This document shows positions 26,964-36,729 of a DNA stretch of 64,000 bases, one piece after another (position 1 is the first letter of the stretch; every line of letters begins with the position of its first letter). Where the stretch lies: contig NZ_JH993797.1 in the NCBI RefSeq assembly GCF_000316115.1, positions 2,094,486 to 2,158,485 on the forward strand, in the 5' to 3' direction. This DNA comes from Leptolyngbya sp. PCC 7375. Lineage in GTDB: Bacteria > Cyanobacteriota > Cyanobacteriia > Phormidesmidales > Phormidesmidaceae. Position numbers and translations under genes: made by a program. A model generated the notes under the pieces. That model made no database searches, had not been told where the DNA came from, and was given only the letters and a program-made list of their open reading frames with translations.

Positions 26964-28235
26964 CTACACGGTTTTTTTACGAAATCTCTCCTTTGCCGAT
27001 TTAAAGGCATCTTTCATGGCGGCTTGAATGCGTTCAGGGTCAGGCTTTTTCCCACCCATCAGATCGCCAAAGTAGATGCATGCACCTTCACCCAACGCCC
27101 AGGTATAAGCTGCTGCCCATGAAGCCGCAACAACGCTGCCGAGACCGGGGATCAATTTAATCAATTCTCGCCCGATGGCTTGGGCCAAGAAACCTCCAGC
27201 GATGGTACTAGCAACACCGCCTGCCTGGGAAAAGCTGAGGCGTTGGCCATAAAGTTGCCCCAGGGCAACAATCATGGAAACTTGCAGCGCCGTAATCGCT
27301 GGCATCGTGGCGAAGGGTAGCGGCACCGCAGCTAATGTGGCCGCAATCACGGAAAAAGCTGAAATGTAACGTCGAGCCACATCTCGATAGATCGATCCTA
27401 GTTGGGTGGTGGCGTCATCAGCCTGATCTAGCAGTTGATGAATAGCATTGGACTCTGCGTCGGGCAGCTGGTCAGATAGGACATTGAGTAGGGCATCCAG
27501 CCCATAGAAAACAGGAGTGTAGCCGTCTTCTTCAAGGGTGAAGTCAACCATAACGGCACTGTCAAAGAGACCGTCAAAACTACGTTTGAGTTCACCGAAG
27601 GCCCGTTGAACTGATGTTTGTGTAGGTGGGTAGGGCGAATGCTCAGCCCCGGTAGGATAAAGCTCGTGCAGACAGGTAACAACTAAGACCACTGGAATTG
27701 TTGGATGCTGGGCTCTAACACCACGCAAAATCTGGTGCAGACTATCCACTGCAAAGTCATTTACCTTAACTGTCACCAGCAATATCCTCGCCCCGCGCGC
27801 CTGCTGAGCAAGGTCATTTTGGAGTTCTTGTAGGATGCTGTCTACATCGCGGTCCACATCTCCCAGCCCAACCGTATCTGTAAATAACAGCAGTGGCAGA
27901 TCTGCTGATGGATAAGCGTAACGCTGGGTGTGTTGGGTATGGGGCCGAAATCCCTGGCCAATAATATCTACGGAGACTCCGGTTAACCCACGCACGATTG
28001 AACTTTTGCCCGATTGGGGTTTGCCGATCAGCCAAGCTTCAGTGGTAGGCAGTTCTGCTCTGATCTTTTCCAGGATATTGGCAACCTGATCATCATCGAC
28101 TGCGAACCATTTCAGCACTCGTTGGGTGACCTGATCTAGAGATATACCGGACTTGATTGCATGCCAAGTCGGCAGCCAGCGCTGCGTTTGTGATGACGGG
28201 ATTTTGGGCTGGGGATTTTGGGCGGATGCTGCCAT
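26964..28235 (-). CDS. P-loop GTPase with C-terminal DUF697 domain
   Basis: The N-terminal G domain carries G1 as GKPQSGKSS (residues 71-79), G3 as DTVGLGD (120-126) and a G4-like stretch LVVTCLHEL. The C-terminal half (about 280-390) is a hydrophobic DUF697 region with helical hairpins such as LAAVPLPFATMPAITALQVSM. This suggests membrane association. It is related to the Era/EngA-like membrane GTPases common in cyanobacteria, whose role is unproven. The start is the ATG at 28235. The stop codon lies in sequence duplicated from the adjacent palindrome, so the final Lys-Thr-Val may not be ancestral. Confidence 0.83.
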   Translation of the reverse strand: MAASAQNPQPKIPSSQTQRWLPTWHAIKSGISLDQVTQRVLKWFAVDDDQVANILEKIRAELPTTEAWLIGKPQSGKSSIVRGLTGVSVDIIGQGFRPHTQHTQRYAYPSADLPLLLFTDTVGLGDVDRDVDSILQELQNDLAQQARGARILLVTVKVNDFAVDSLHQILRGVRAQHPTIPVVLVVTCLHELYPTGAEHSPYPPTQTSVQRAFGELKRSFDGLFDSAVMVDFTLEEDGYTPVFYGLDALLNVLSDQLPDAESNAIHQLLDQADDATTQLGSIYRDVARRYISAFSVIAATLAAVPLPFATMPAITALQVSMIVALGQLYGQRLSFSQAGGVASTIAGGFLAQAIGRELIKLIPGLGSVVAASWAAAYTWALGEGACIYFGDLMGGKKPDPERIQAAMKDAFKSAKERFRKKTV

Positions 28236-28453
28236 CGCATCTCCTCATGGAGCCTTCAATAGTATTGTATCGATCAGTTCAACGCTCTCTAGGAGGGAAC
28301 CTCACCCCGATTAGGTGCTGATTTCACTACTCGATATGACAGTGCCTGCGGAAGCAATTATTGCGATTTATTGTGTAATATGTCGAATTTGATAAATAAC
28401 TACACTAACTTTTGCTAAGCTAACATGTGATGGTGCCGTAAGAGTTTATACCT

Positions 28454-28624
28454 ATGCCATACACCACTGAAGAAGGTGGACGCCTTAACAATTTTGCTTC
28501 TGAGCCCAAAATGTATGAGGCTGAGCCTCCGACAGCCAGTGAAAAGCGTAACTACGTTATTTTGGGTCTTGCTGGTGCTGCCCTGGTGGTTGGCTTGATT
28601 GCTTTGACAACCGTAATTTCCTAA
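28454..28624 (+). CDS. psb34: Photosystem II assembly protein Psb34 (ssl1498 family)
   Basis: This 56-residue single-span protein begins PYTTEEGGRLNNFASEPKMY and has one membrane helix near residues 34-54 (YVILGLAGAALVVGLIALTT). The soluble N-terminus matches the ssl1498/Psb34 family, which is related to high-light-inducible proteins but lacks the chlorophyll-binding motif. In the family it binds CP47 and helps late photosystem II assembly and repair in the thylakoid. The ATG at 28454 and stop at 28622-28624 give normal length. It is monocistronic and followed by a strong terminator. Confidence 0.92.
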   Translation: MPYTTEEGGRLNNFASEPKMYEAEPPTASEKRNYVILGLAGAALVVGLIALTTVIS

Positions 28625-28682
28625 GACAGCTTTGAATTTTTGACTGGTTTGCCTGAGTAGCGGCTAACTGCTTATTGCCTTT

Positions 28683-28713
28683 AGAAAAGGCTCGCATAAT
28701 GCGAGCCTTTTCT
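28683..28713 (+). terminator. Rho-independent terminator of psb34
   Basis: A perfect 14-bp stem, AGAAAAGGCTCGCA with TGCGAGCCTTTTCT, is separated by a three-base loop and followed by a T-rich tail. Confidence 0.92.
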
Positions 28714-28856
28714 ATTATTGAGACGCTTTAAGGATGGGGACAACTGCCTGAAGGCCTAAAATTTAAGAACTGCTTTTCTTTGCTGTATAAGGGTTTTATT
28801 GCTCACAATTAATCACTCACAACTAAGAACGAATATTAGAGCTACTATCAGATGTC

Positions 28857-30953
28857 ATGGTCCAGGATGACGAGGCGGCTATGGTATCGATGTGGATTAC
28901 GGGACCTACGCGCAGTGGTAAAACCCAGCATTTGATAGATTGGCTGTTGCAGCAGACGGCTACGGCTGAACGTCCTTGGTTAGTGTTTGCTGCCAACGGT
29001 GATAACCGCATGGCTTTAGCTCAGCGGCTGGCATCTGCTGTGCAAGATCAGGTACCTTACACCACAACTACGCCCGCTGGTTTTATTCAGAATGAAGTCA
29101 TTCTTTTCTGGCCTTTATTAGTAGAGTCTCTGGCTCTTAAAGCTCAGTTTCCCCTCAAGCTACGTCCTGAGAATGAACAGCTGTTGGCGTTGCAGCTATG
29201 GGAGCCACGTTTGGCAGAAGAGTTGCAAGTGGAAGGCTGGCCAGAATCCCAAACGGTGCGACGGGCTCTAGATTTATTGCAGTTGGCAGCTTCGGCAGGT
29301 ATTCCAACTGAAGAAATTACCCTGCGACTGCAACAGGGAATGATGCCGAATCTGGTACCAGCCAATACCTGGGAAGCGATTGGGGCTGCGCTGTTGCAGT
29401 GGCGCATTTGGTGTTTGGAACGAGGGTTGCTTACCTATGGACTGATGACGGAGCTTTATTGGCGATACTTACTGCCATTATCTCAGTATCAGGCGCAGCT
29501 GCTAGAGAGATTTGCTGGGACAGCTGCCGATGATGTCGATGAGTATAGTGCGATCGCAATTCCCCTCTTCCAAATCTTTAAAACTGCCGGTCGCTCCCAG
29601 GCATTTACCTATAACCCCAGCGGTCAAGTGCGGTTAGGCGTAGGAGCTGACCCTGCGGCCACTCTGACCTTGGCAACAGACTGTGAGCAGATACAGCTGC
29701 CCCACCCCGATACTGATAGCCTCGGCTATACCATGGCCGATGATGTGGTGCAGTGGGTGCAAGACCCGTTGGCCATCCCCGAATTGCCCGAGCAGGTGCA
29801 ATTAATCACAGCCACCACCCGAGGCAAACTGCTGCGGCAGACTGCGGATTTTATTGCCGATGCCATTCACCGTGAAGTAGTGACTCCGGCAGAAATTGCG
29901 GTGATTGGCCCTGGTTTAGACGCCATTGCTCGCTACAGTCTAATCGAGATTTTGAGTGATCGAGGCATTGTTGTTGCCTCCCTTAAAGATCAGCGACCTT
30001 TAATTAGTTCTCCATTTGTGCGGGCTTTGCTTGCCTTACTATCTCTGGTTTATCCGGGGTTAGGACGCCTGGTTAATCGTGATGCTGTCGCTGAAATGCT
30101 AGTGGTGCTCAGCCAAACCCCAGAAACTGAGGCCAGTTTGCCCTGGTTCGACCTGACCCGCATTGATCCAGTGCGGTCGGAGTTAATTGCCGACCATTGT
30201 TTTGTACCCGATATTGAGCATCCTCGCCTGCTGCCGGTGGAGATTTTTCCCCGGTGGGATCGTCTGGGCCACCAGGCTACAGAGTCCTACAATCGTATTT
30301 TGGACTGGCTCAGCGAACAAAAGAAACAACAGCAGCAGCGGTATCCCACCAGTCCAGTGATCATGCTGGACCGGGCAGTGCAAGACTTTTTATGGCGTGG
30401 TAACTATCTACCCATCGATCAGCTTTCAGCTCTGCGAGAACTGATGGAAACGGCTCAATACTTTTGGGATGTGGAGCAGCGGTTGGCTCTCTATGGCGGT
30501 ATGCCAGGAGACGATTCTCTCAGTGATGTGGGGCGTTTTATCCGTTTACTGCAACAAGGCACAGTATCAGCCAATCCCTATCCGGCCAGATCGTTAGATG
30601 GAGAGCGGCAAGGGGTAACGTTAGCCACTGTATTTCAGTATCGAGCCCAGCGACTTACCCACCGTTGGCAGTTTTGGCTAGATGCCGGTTCTCCCCGCTG
30701 GCTGACGGGTCGTGATGAACTGTTTGGGGCTGAGATTTTCTTGAGCAGTTGGCCAGAGCGACCGGTAACAGCTGCGGATACTGAGACCATGCACGAGGCC
30801 AGGTTAGAGAGGATTTTGAGAGATTTATTAGGACGAACAACAGAGAGACTTTATTTGTGCCACAGTGAACTAGCCCTCAACGGGCAGGAACAGATGGGGC
30901 CACTTCTCAGCCTAGTCAGCGCTGGCAATCCCATGGAAATGGATAATATCTAA
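28857..30953 (+). CDS. P-loop protein of the cyanobacterial UvrD/AddB-like family (often called recombinase family protein)
   Basis: This 698-residue protein has a Walker A motif, WITGPTRSGKTQHL (G16-T23), close to the N-terminus. A middle region recalls UvrD/AddB superfamily I helicase relatives (QVQLITATTRGKLLRQTADFIADAI, then EIAVIGPGLDAIARYSLIEILSDRGIVV, and SPFVRALLALL). The C-terminus is GRTTERLYLCHSELALNGQEQMGPLL, as in nucleases/helicases that read superfamily I motif VI. No serine- or tyrosine-recombinase active site is visible, so the common annotation is doubtful. ATG at 28857 is used; ATG at 28881 is equally good. A role in DNA recombination or repair is inference. Confidence 0.55.
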   Translation: MVQDDEAAMVSMWITGPTRSGKTQHLIDWLLQQTATAERPWLVFAANGDNRMALAQRLASAVQDQVPYTTTTPAGFIQNEVILFWPLLVESLALKAQFPLKLRPENEQLLALQLWEPRLAEELQVEGWPESQTVRRALDLLQLAASAGIPTEEITLRLQQGMMPNLVPANTWEAIGAALLQWRIWCLERGLLTYGLMTELYWRYLLPLSQYQAQLLERFAGTAADDVDEYSAIAIPLFQIFKTAGRSQAFTYNPSGQVRLGVGADPAATLTLATDCEQIQLPHPDTDSLGYTMADDVVQWVQDPLAIPELPEQVQLITATTRGKLLRQTADFIADAIHREVVTPAEIAVIGPGLDAIARYSLIEILSDRGIVVASLKDQRPLISSPFVRALLALLSLVYPGLGRLVNRDAVAEMLVVLSQTPETEASLPWFDLTRIDPVRSELIADHCFVPDIEHPRLLPVEIFPRWDRLGHQATESYNRILDWLSEQKKQQQQRYPTSPVIMLDRAVQDFLWRGNYLPIDQLSALRELMETAQYFWDVEQRLALYGGMPGDDSLSDVGRFIRLLQQGTVSANPYPARSLDGERQGVTLATVFQYRAQRLTHRWQFWLDAGSPRWLTGRDELFGAEIFLSSWPERPVTAADTETMHEARLERILRDLLGRTTERLYLCHSELALNGQEQMGPLLSLVSAGNPMEMDNI

Positions 30954-31095
30954 CCATCTGGAAAGGATTGATCAAGCTATTAGCTAATACCCCTGGTGAT
31001 GTCTGGTGAATCCCTTTACTAGGGATGAGCATCGCGACAGGCTGCACCGGATGAGCTTCTGGTCTACAGTACAAAGGTAGGCGAGTAAACAATTT

Positions 31096-32616
31096 ATGAA
31101 TTCAACCGCAACTGAGAAAAAAGTAATCGTTGTTGGTGCTGGCTGGGCTGGCCTTGGAGCTACCTATCATCTAGCCAAGCAGGGCTATGACGTTACGCTA
31201 CTGGAGGCTGGCCCTCAGCCCGGCGGCTTAGTTGCTGGTTGGAAAACGCCGGGGGGGCGTTCCGTAGAAGCCGGTATCCATGGCTTCTGGTATCCCTACA
31301 ACAATATTTTTGGTCTGGTGGATGAGCTGGGTATTCAACCGTTTACTCCCTATACTCGCTCGTCTCAATATTCCCCAGCGGGTCTAGAGGTGGAGTCGCC
31401 CCTGTTCCAGGCAATGCCTTATTTGCCCAGCCCCATGGGCACCTTTGTCCATACCAAATTTAAGCGGCTACCCCTGGCAGATCGGCTGTCGGCACTGCCG
31501 TTGCTATACGCAGTGGTGGATTTTGATAACTCTGACAATGCCTGGAAACGCTACGACGGCATGACCGCGAGAGCGCTATTTAAGCAGTATGGTGTTTCAG
31601 AACGTCTATATAAAGAATCCTTTGAACCCATGTTGCTGGTGGGGCTGTTTGCCCCGGGTGAGCAATGTTCGGCAGCGGCGGCATTGGGCATGCTCTACTA
31701 CTTTATTTTGGCCCACCAGCCTGACTTTGATGTGCGCTGGTGTCGGGGCACCGTCGGTGAGATGATCTTTCGTCCCTGGGTAGAACGGATTGAGTCCTTA
31801 GGTGGCAAAGTATTGGCTAATAGGCGAGTCAGCGATGTTCAGGTCAAGGACAACCGCGTGACAGGTGTAGTCTGCACAGGTATGGATGGCGATGAGACCT
31901 TTGATGCAGATGCTGTAATTTTCTCAGTCGGCATTACTGGGATGAAAAAGATTGTTGCCGCCAGTGACGCTCTACGCAATCGATCTGAATTTAGGGATTT
32001 GCAAAACCTCGGTGGTGTGGATGTGTTGGCGACACGACTATGGTTTGATCGCAAAATTGATGTGCCATTGCCATCCAATGCCTGCTTTGGTTTTCACCAG
32101 ACCACAGGATGGACCTTCTTTGACTTAAATGCTCTCCATGACGAGTATAAAGATGAACCCGGTAGCGTGATTGAAGTGGACTACTACCATGCAAATCAGT
32201 TGTTGCCTTTGAGTGACGAACAGGTTGTTAGCTTAACGAAAAAAGACTTAGCAGGGTGTATTCCCGCGTTTGCTGATGCTCAGGTTGTCGACCAAGCTGT
32301 TGTGAGAATCTCCCAGGGTGTTAGCCACTTTGCACCGGGAAGTTATCAATATCTCTTGCCAGGAACAACCAGCTTTAGCAATGTGTTTATAAGTGGTGAT
32401 TGGATTGTGACGCGCCACGGCTCCTGGTCTCAGGAAAAGGCCTATGTTACTGGCTTAGAAGCAGCGAATCAGGTGATCAGTATGCTGGGCACCGGAACAG
32501 CGGCAGAAATTACCCCTATCGTGCCAGATGAACCCCACATTCAAGCAGCACGGGCGATTAATAAGACGGTGCGACAAATGGTGAATCAAGTAGTGCCACA
32601 ATGGTGGTCCTATTAG
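31096..32616 (+). CDS. FAD-dependent oxidoreductase of the carotenoid desaturase/amine oxidase family
   Basis: This 506-residue flavoprotein has the Rossmann motif VIVVGAGWAGLGATYHLA (residues 10-27) and the family second motif LLEAGPQPGGL. The block EAGIHGFWYPYNNIF and the C-terminal FAD-contact segment VFISGDWIVTRHGSWSQEKAYVTGLEAA complete it. It resembles zeta-carotene desaturase-like proteins of plants and cyanobacteria rather than canonical CrtQ or CrtP, so the exact substrate is open. It is preceded by a 142-bp gap and followed by a long non-coding region, so it is probably monocistronic. Confidence 0.85.
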   Translation: MNSTATEKKVIVVGAGWAGLGATYHLAKQGYDVTLLEAGPQPGGLVAGWKTPGGRSVEAGIHGFWYPYNNIFGLVDELGIQPFTPYTRSSQYSPAGLEVESPLFQAMPYLPSPMGTFVHTKFKRLPLADRLSALPLLYAVVDFDNSDNAWKRYDGMTARALFKQYGVSERLYKESFEPMLLVGLFAPGEQCSAAAALGMLYYFILAHQPDFDVRWCRGTVGEMIFRPWVERIESLGGKVLANRRVSDVQVKDNRVTGVVCTGMDGDETFDADAVIFSVGITGMKKIVAASDALRNRSEFRDLQNLGGVDVLATRLWFDRKIDVPLPSNACFGFHQTTGWTFFDLNALHDEYKDEPGSVIEVDYYHANQLLPLSDEQVVSLTKKDLAGCIPAFADAQVVDQAVVRISQGVSHFAPGSYQYLLPGTTSFSNVFISGDWIVTRHGSWSQEKAYVTGLEAANQVISMLGTGTAAEITPIVPDEPHIQAARAINKTVRQMVNQVVPQWWSY

Positions 32617-32887
32617 TTGCCGAGTTGAATGTTGTTTGTATGCATATGCCTAACTGCGTCTAACTTTCATTGGCAATCACATGGATGCGTTCATTGACCT
32701 GGCTCACAAAGAACCCAGTGGGGCCTACCCAGTTTATTGCCTAACCGGAGGCCATCAGCAATGCCCTAGGCCGTTCAAAAGTTGAATACCGTAAGCCTTT
32801 TAAGAACTTCATATGATCTTTACGAGGGTGTCCCTGGGAGGAGCTAACCGCTGGCGTATGGGTAGCTAAGGTTTTGGAGAAATAATT

Positions 32888-33001
32888 ATGAACACCCTTA
32901 TGCTGCTTGCGACAATTGAAATTTGCAACTTTATGGGTTGCAGCTGGTTGGAGAGTGCGATCGCATTCGTTCAGGAGTGGGTATCTAAAATCACAGTCTA
33001 G
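32888..33001 (+). CDS. Candidate 37-residue small protein
   Basis: The reading frame MNTLMLLATIEICNF... to ITV has a good ribosome-binding site (TTTGGAGAAATAATT before the ATG). It spans a HIP1 site and is followed 104 bp later by a clear terminator. It is hydrophobic to amphipathic with two cysteines and no recognised motif. The leader (32820-32887) has self-complementary segments (AGCTAACC with GGGTAGCT), so expression might be controlled at RNA level. No homologue is known to me; whether it is real depends on conservation. Confidence 0.45.
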   Translation: MNTLMLLATIEICNFMGCSWLESAIAFVQEWVSKITV

Positions 33002-33105
33002 ATACTTACGTCTTATTGAAGCTATTTCAGCAGCCGTTGGTCAGGTGATTACCTGCTCCAATATTTAGTCTCATATTCTAGAAAGTACAAGCGTTTCCTT
33101 CACAG

Positions 33106-33136
33106 GTGCTCCATTTCTTTATAGGAAGTGGAGCAC
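33106..33136 (+). terminator. Rho-independent terminator
   Basis: The stem GTGCTCCATTTC pairs with GAAGTGGAGCAC (one G-T pair), and TTGTTGTTTT follows. It ends a plus-strand transcript between the desaturase-like gene and the GH13 gene, most likely that of the small ORF at 32888. Confidence 0.82.
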
Positions 33137-33456
33137 TTGTTGTTTTACCAGATTTGCTGCCGCACTCCTTGATGGCCCATACCCCCCTTCTCAAAGAAGA
33201 TACAGAGTTTATGCCTCTGCAATGCCCATAAATGGCCTAGGAGATTTTAAGCGTTTCCACAAAAAGGCAGCATAGGCCTGTCTCCTGCGCTCAATTTTGT
33301 AAGGTGTAGTTTGATACAAAATTTCAATTTTTATCAAGAATCTAGCGCTAATTTTTGGGAATGCTTGCAATTGTTGGTGAGAGTTCGATACACCTGAAAA
33401 TGAGCCTATTGATAACTGGAGAATCTGGGCTAGTCGTCCTCTAAGGTCTGTATTTT
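33137..33456. other. Non-coding region upstream of the GH13_18 gene
   Basis: This is about 320 bp with no credible ORF. The promoter for the glycosyl hydrolase should be here, and the region near 33300-33345 is AT-rich. I see no recognised operator. Confidence 0.5.
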
Positions 33457-35415
33457 ATGTCAAGCTCTGATTTTCTCAAGAGAAAAGCCTATAGTGCTAC
33501 CCCAGACTATACATGCCCACTGTTACAGATTTCTTCAGAGCAACGACAGCGATTATTAGGACGACTGACCTTTCTCTATGGTGAAACAGCTGCTACTCAA
33601 GCTCTCCCTGAGTTAGAGCGACTGATCAAGGTGCACGATGCCCACAAAACACCTGGGAAGAAGACAGAGAATGGTCACTTTAATCCTGTCGATAGATTTA
33701 CACAACAAGATATTGCCCTGATTACCTATGGCGATATCTTGATCAGTGAATCAGTCTCTCCCCTGGTAACACTAGCTGACTTTTTAGAATGCACGCCTGG
33801 TCTGCGAGGGGTATTCAATACTGTGCATATTTTGCCATTCTTTCCCTATAGTTCTGACCGTGGCTTTTCTATTACTAATTTTAGAGAGGTAGACCCAAAC
33901 CTTGGCTCCTGGAAGGATATCGAATCCCTAGGAGAACGTTATCGGTTGATGTTTGATGGTGTTTTTAACCATGCATCTTCTCAAAGTAAGGCTTTTCAGG
34001 AAATGCTGAATGGCAATCCAGATTATCACAACTTTGCCACCGCTTACCGTTCACCCAATGAGCTGACGCCTGAACAGCGAGAGATGATTGTGCGACCGCG
34101 CACATCGGATATTTTGACCCAATATCAGTCCATTGAGGGTCCCATCTGGGTCTGGACAACATTTTCACCAGATCAAATTGATCTGAACTTTACGAATCCC
34201 AAAGTGCTGCTGGAGGTAATTGATACGTTACTGCTCTATGTTCGGCGGGGGGCCGATATTATTCGTTTGGATGCAGTGACCTATTTATGGGAAGAACCGG
34301 GAACGCCCTGCGCTAACCTGGCCCAAACCCATGAGGTGATTCGGTTATTTAGGGATGTCTTGGACATTGCAGCACCACAAGTTGCCTTGACGACTGAAAC
34401 TAACATTCCCCATGAAGAGAATATTACCTATTTTGGTAATGGGTATGATGAAGCCCAGATGGTGTATAACTTCGCTTTGCCACCGCTGGTGTTATACACC
34501 TTTTACCGAGAAGACGCAACAGAATTATCTAAATGGGTGCAGACTCTAGAGTACCCGTCGGATGCGATGACATTTTTTAATATTCTTGATACCCATGATG
34601 GGATTGGTTTATTGGGTGTCAAAAATATTTTGTCAGAGCAACAGATTAGCTTTATCATTCGATGTGCCAGAGAACACGGGGCCTTAATTTCCTATCGAAC
34701 GGCTGAAGGAGGTGTGGAAGAACCCTATGAGATTAATTCCACCTGGTTTAGCGCATTGAATTTGGATAGTGAATATGAGGATCTAGAGCTACAAATTAAA
34801 CGTATGGTCGCGTCTCGCAGTATTGCTTTAGTCCTTAGAGGCATTCCAGGAATTTACTTGCATGGTCTCGTTGGTACCCGTAACAATATTGAGACGGTCC
34901 TAAAAACAAAAGTGAAACGCGATATTAATCGTGCCGTAATTCACTACGCAGACCTGAAGCAAGAACTAAAAAACCTTGACTCTAGACCTGCTCAGATGAT
35001 TACACAACTCAGTCGACTATTGGATGTGCGGGTCAGCAATAAGGCTTTTCATCCCAATGGCGACCAAAAAATAATTCAAGTGGATCCGGCGGTTTTTGCT
35101 TTGCTACGGATTTCGCCTGACTGTGAGCAACATATTTTAACGCTAACTAATGTGACACCTCAGCGCTGTCAGATTACGATTCCACTGGAGCGGTTAGGGG
35201 TGGCTGGCGTCTATACCCAGTCATCAGAAAGCTTAGACACGTCTCATAATGGATCTAACAAACCTTTCTGTGCAATTCCCCAGGATAATTACTGGTATGA
35301 CCTGATGGGGCGTCGCGGTTGGCGAATTGTTGATGATACCCTCAGTGTTACCTTGGCCGCCTATGATGTAGCCTGGCTAATTCCACTGATTGAGCTAGAA
35401 CAAATGATCGAGTAA
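33457..35415 (+). CDS. GH13 subfamily 18 phosphorylase/glycosidase (sucrose-phosphorylase-like)
   Basis: This 652-residue (beta/alpha)8 enzyme lacks a signal peptide. The GH13 catalytic residues are visible: nucleophile D272 in ADIIRLDAVTYLWEEPGT, acid/base E314 in TTETNIPHEEN, and D381 in LDTHDGIG. The HILPFFPYSSDRGFSITNF motif and the RPRTSDILTQYQSIEGPIWVWTTFSPDQIDLNF block (split here only for reading) are typical of subfamily 18, which contains sucrose, glucosylglycerol and glucosylglycerate phosphorylases. Specificity cannot be decided by eye. It probably acts on a cytoplasmic compatible solute or sucrose. It is monocistronic with a cruciform terminator at its 3' end. Confidence 0.88.
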   Translation: MSSSDFLKRKAYSATPDYTCPLLQISSEQRQRLLGRLTFLYGETAATQALPELERLIKVHDAHKTPGKKTENGHFNPVDRFTQQDIALITYGDILISESVSPLVTLADFLECTPGLRGVFNTVHILPFFPYSSDRGFSITNFREVDPNLGSWKDIESLGERYRLMFDGVFNHASSQSKAFQEMLNGNPDYHNFATAYRSPNELTPEQREMIVRPRTSDILTQYQSIEGPIWVWTTFSPDQIDLNFTNPKVLLEVIDTLLLYVRRGADIIRLDAVTYLWEEPGTPCANLAQTHEVIRLFRDVLDIAAPQVALTTETNIPHEENITYFGNGYDEAQMVYNFALPPLVLYTFYREDATELSKWVQTLEYPSDAMTFFNILDTHDGIGLLGVKNILSEQQISFIIRCAREHGALISYRTAEGGVEEPYEINSTWFSALNLDSEYEDLELQIKRMVASRSIALVLRGIPGIYLHGLVGTRNNIETVLKTKVKRDINRAVIHYADLKQELKNLDSRPAQMITQLSRLLDVRVSNKAFHPNGDQKIIQVDPAVFALLRISPDCEQHILTLTNVTPQRCQITIPLERLGVAGVYTQSSESLDTSHNGSNKPFCAIPQDNYWYDLMGRRGWRIVDDTLSVTLAAYDVAWLIPLIELEQMIE

Positions 35416-35420
35416 TAGAG

Positions 35421-35454
35421 AATGCTGTCTGCTGACTCAGCGTGGGACAGCATT
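35421..35454. terminator. Bidirectional terminator between convergent genes
   Basis: The outer stem AATGCTGTCT/GGACAGCATT encloses an inner GCTGA/TCAGC hairpin. It lies 6 bp after the GH13 stop and 14 bp from the stop of the convergent gene. Confidence 0.78.
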
Positions 35455-35468
35455 CGTCAAGTATGGGT

Positions 35469-35894
35469 TTAACCAGCTAACGGTAGTAATCTATCGTCTC
35501 TATACTGTCTGGTAGATGACGGGGGAGTAGAGGGAGAGTTGTCCGGGAAAATGCCATAAAACTTAGCAACAGCTTTTTTGACAGTTAGTGAAAGCAGGCT
35601 GCCATTGTTGAGTTCATCAAAAGAACAAGAGCCTTCAGAGGGAAAGATTATTGGACTAGGAGAAACTCCCCATTCATCATGAGACCAGCACTGTAGGTAA
35701 TAAAGTGCGCCCTCATAGGAAAAAGGGGTGTATTGAAAGCGAATATGCGCTAATAATGGGCGTTGTTGACGATGCCTAAGTAGAACGCAACCCTGCGCAG
35801 TCAAGGCTTTTTGAATAAATTCGGGAACGCTTTGCCAGGAAATTGGACCAGGCTGATTGGAGCATCCAGTTGCCTTACTGTCAACTTTCTTCAT
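35469..35894 (-). CDS. Hypothetical protein, function unknown
   Basis: With the ATG at 35894 the protein has 141 residues; a TTG five codons upstream is possible. It is soluble, with a central beta-rich block (CVLLRHRQQRPLLAHIRFQYTPFSYEGALYYLQCW) and a proline/serine-rich C-terminus. I recognise no motif. It converges on the GH13 gene. An 835-bp gap upstream means it is transcribed alone. Confidence 0.55.
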   Translation of the reverse strand: MKKVDSKATGCSNQPGPISWQSVPEFIQKALTAQGCVLLRHRQQRPLLAHIRFQYTPFSYEGALYYLQCWSHDEWGVSPSPIIFPSEGSCSFDELNNGSLLSLTVKKAVAKFYGIFPDNSPSTPPSSTRQYRDDRLLPLAG

Positions 35895-36729
35895 AGTGGC
35901 CTCACTCAATACTCGATGTACATAGCATAAAGGATGACCTTGAGGATGTTATGAGGATCAGCTACGTTATAAGTCCAACGATAACTTTGATAACTGGGCC
36001 ATTTTGCCTGACATCAATGCTATCTGGCTCTCAAAAAGATTTTAATAAAGATTTTAGATTCTAGTCTACATTGTTAATCAAAGTCTCCTTGTAGTTCTTA
36101 AGTGTAGGTGGTGCGGTAGTATGGGAGACGGTAAGGGGTCTAACCCATTGTGTTGTAATATTTTAGTGATGTGCCTGAGGTCTTTGTGTCTGTTATTATT
36201 CAAGCCTCTAAGGGATTACTGACGCTTCTGCATGTTTCTGAATGTATTGTATCTAACAAAACTCTTTTCGATTAAGTTTGTCTCTCTTTTGCAAGCTTGC
36301 CTGGTGGTCTAAAGGTGATTTTCGTCCTGATGTCACAGACTATTAGTTGTCAGGTTATTAGTTGTCAGGTGCAGATGGGATTGTGGTCGATGCCACTTTC
36401 TTGCAGCCTGAACTGTCACTTCTGGGTCAAAGAATGAATTTGTTGGGATAAATGCGATTGCTGATTTAGGGGATGAACCGGTCTAGAGTCATTGCTACTT
36501 AACGGTATCTCATAACTAAAATCATCCCGAGGAGCAGCAATGCCGGATAAATAGTACCGTTGCTGCCAATTAATTACCTATTCACTGCCCCAGCGTCTAA
36601 ATAGCTGCCATTAGCCAACTCATGTACACTTTTGGGTACTCTGACCTTACCCACCTACAATTTTTCAGGGGACCACTGGAGCCATTAGTTTGCCCCAGTA
36701 TAGCGTGAAATTATGACATCTACTGAGCA
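35895..36729. other. Long non-coding region (about 835 bp)
   Basis: I find no credible ORF on either strand. One short direct duplication, ATTAGTTGTCAGGT, is present twice at about 36343-36373. The region carries the divergent promoters of the hypothetical gene and the adenylate cyclase gene, but I cannot point to a specific box. Confidence 0.5.

Noticed and set aside
32820..32887. Glutamine riboswitch (glnA/downstream-peptide motif) before the small ORF
   Set aside because: I could not find the conserved core of those motifs. Only a generic hairpin is supported.
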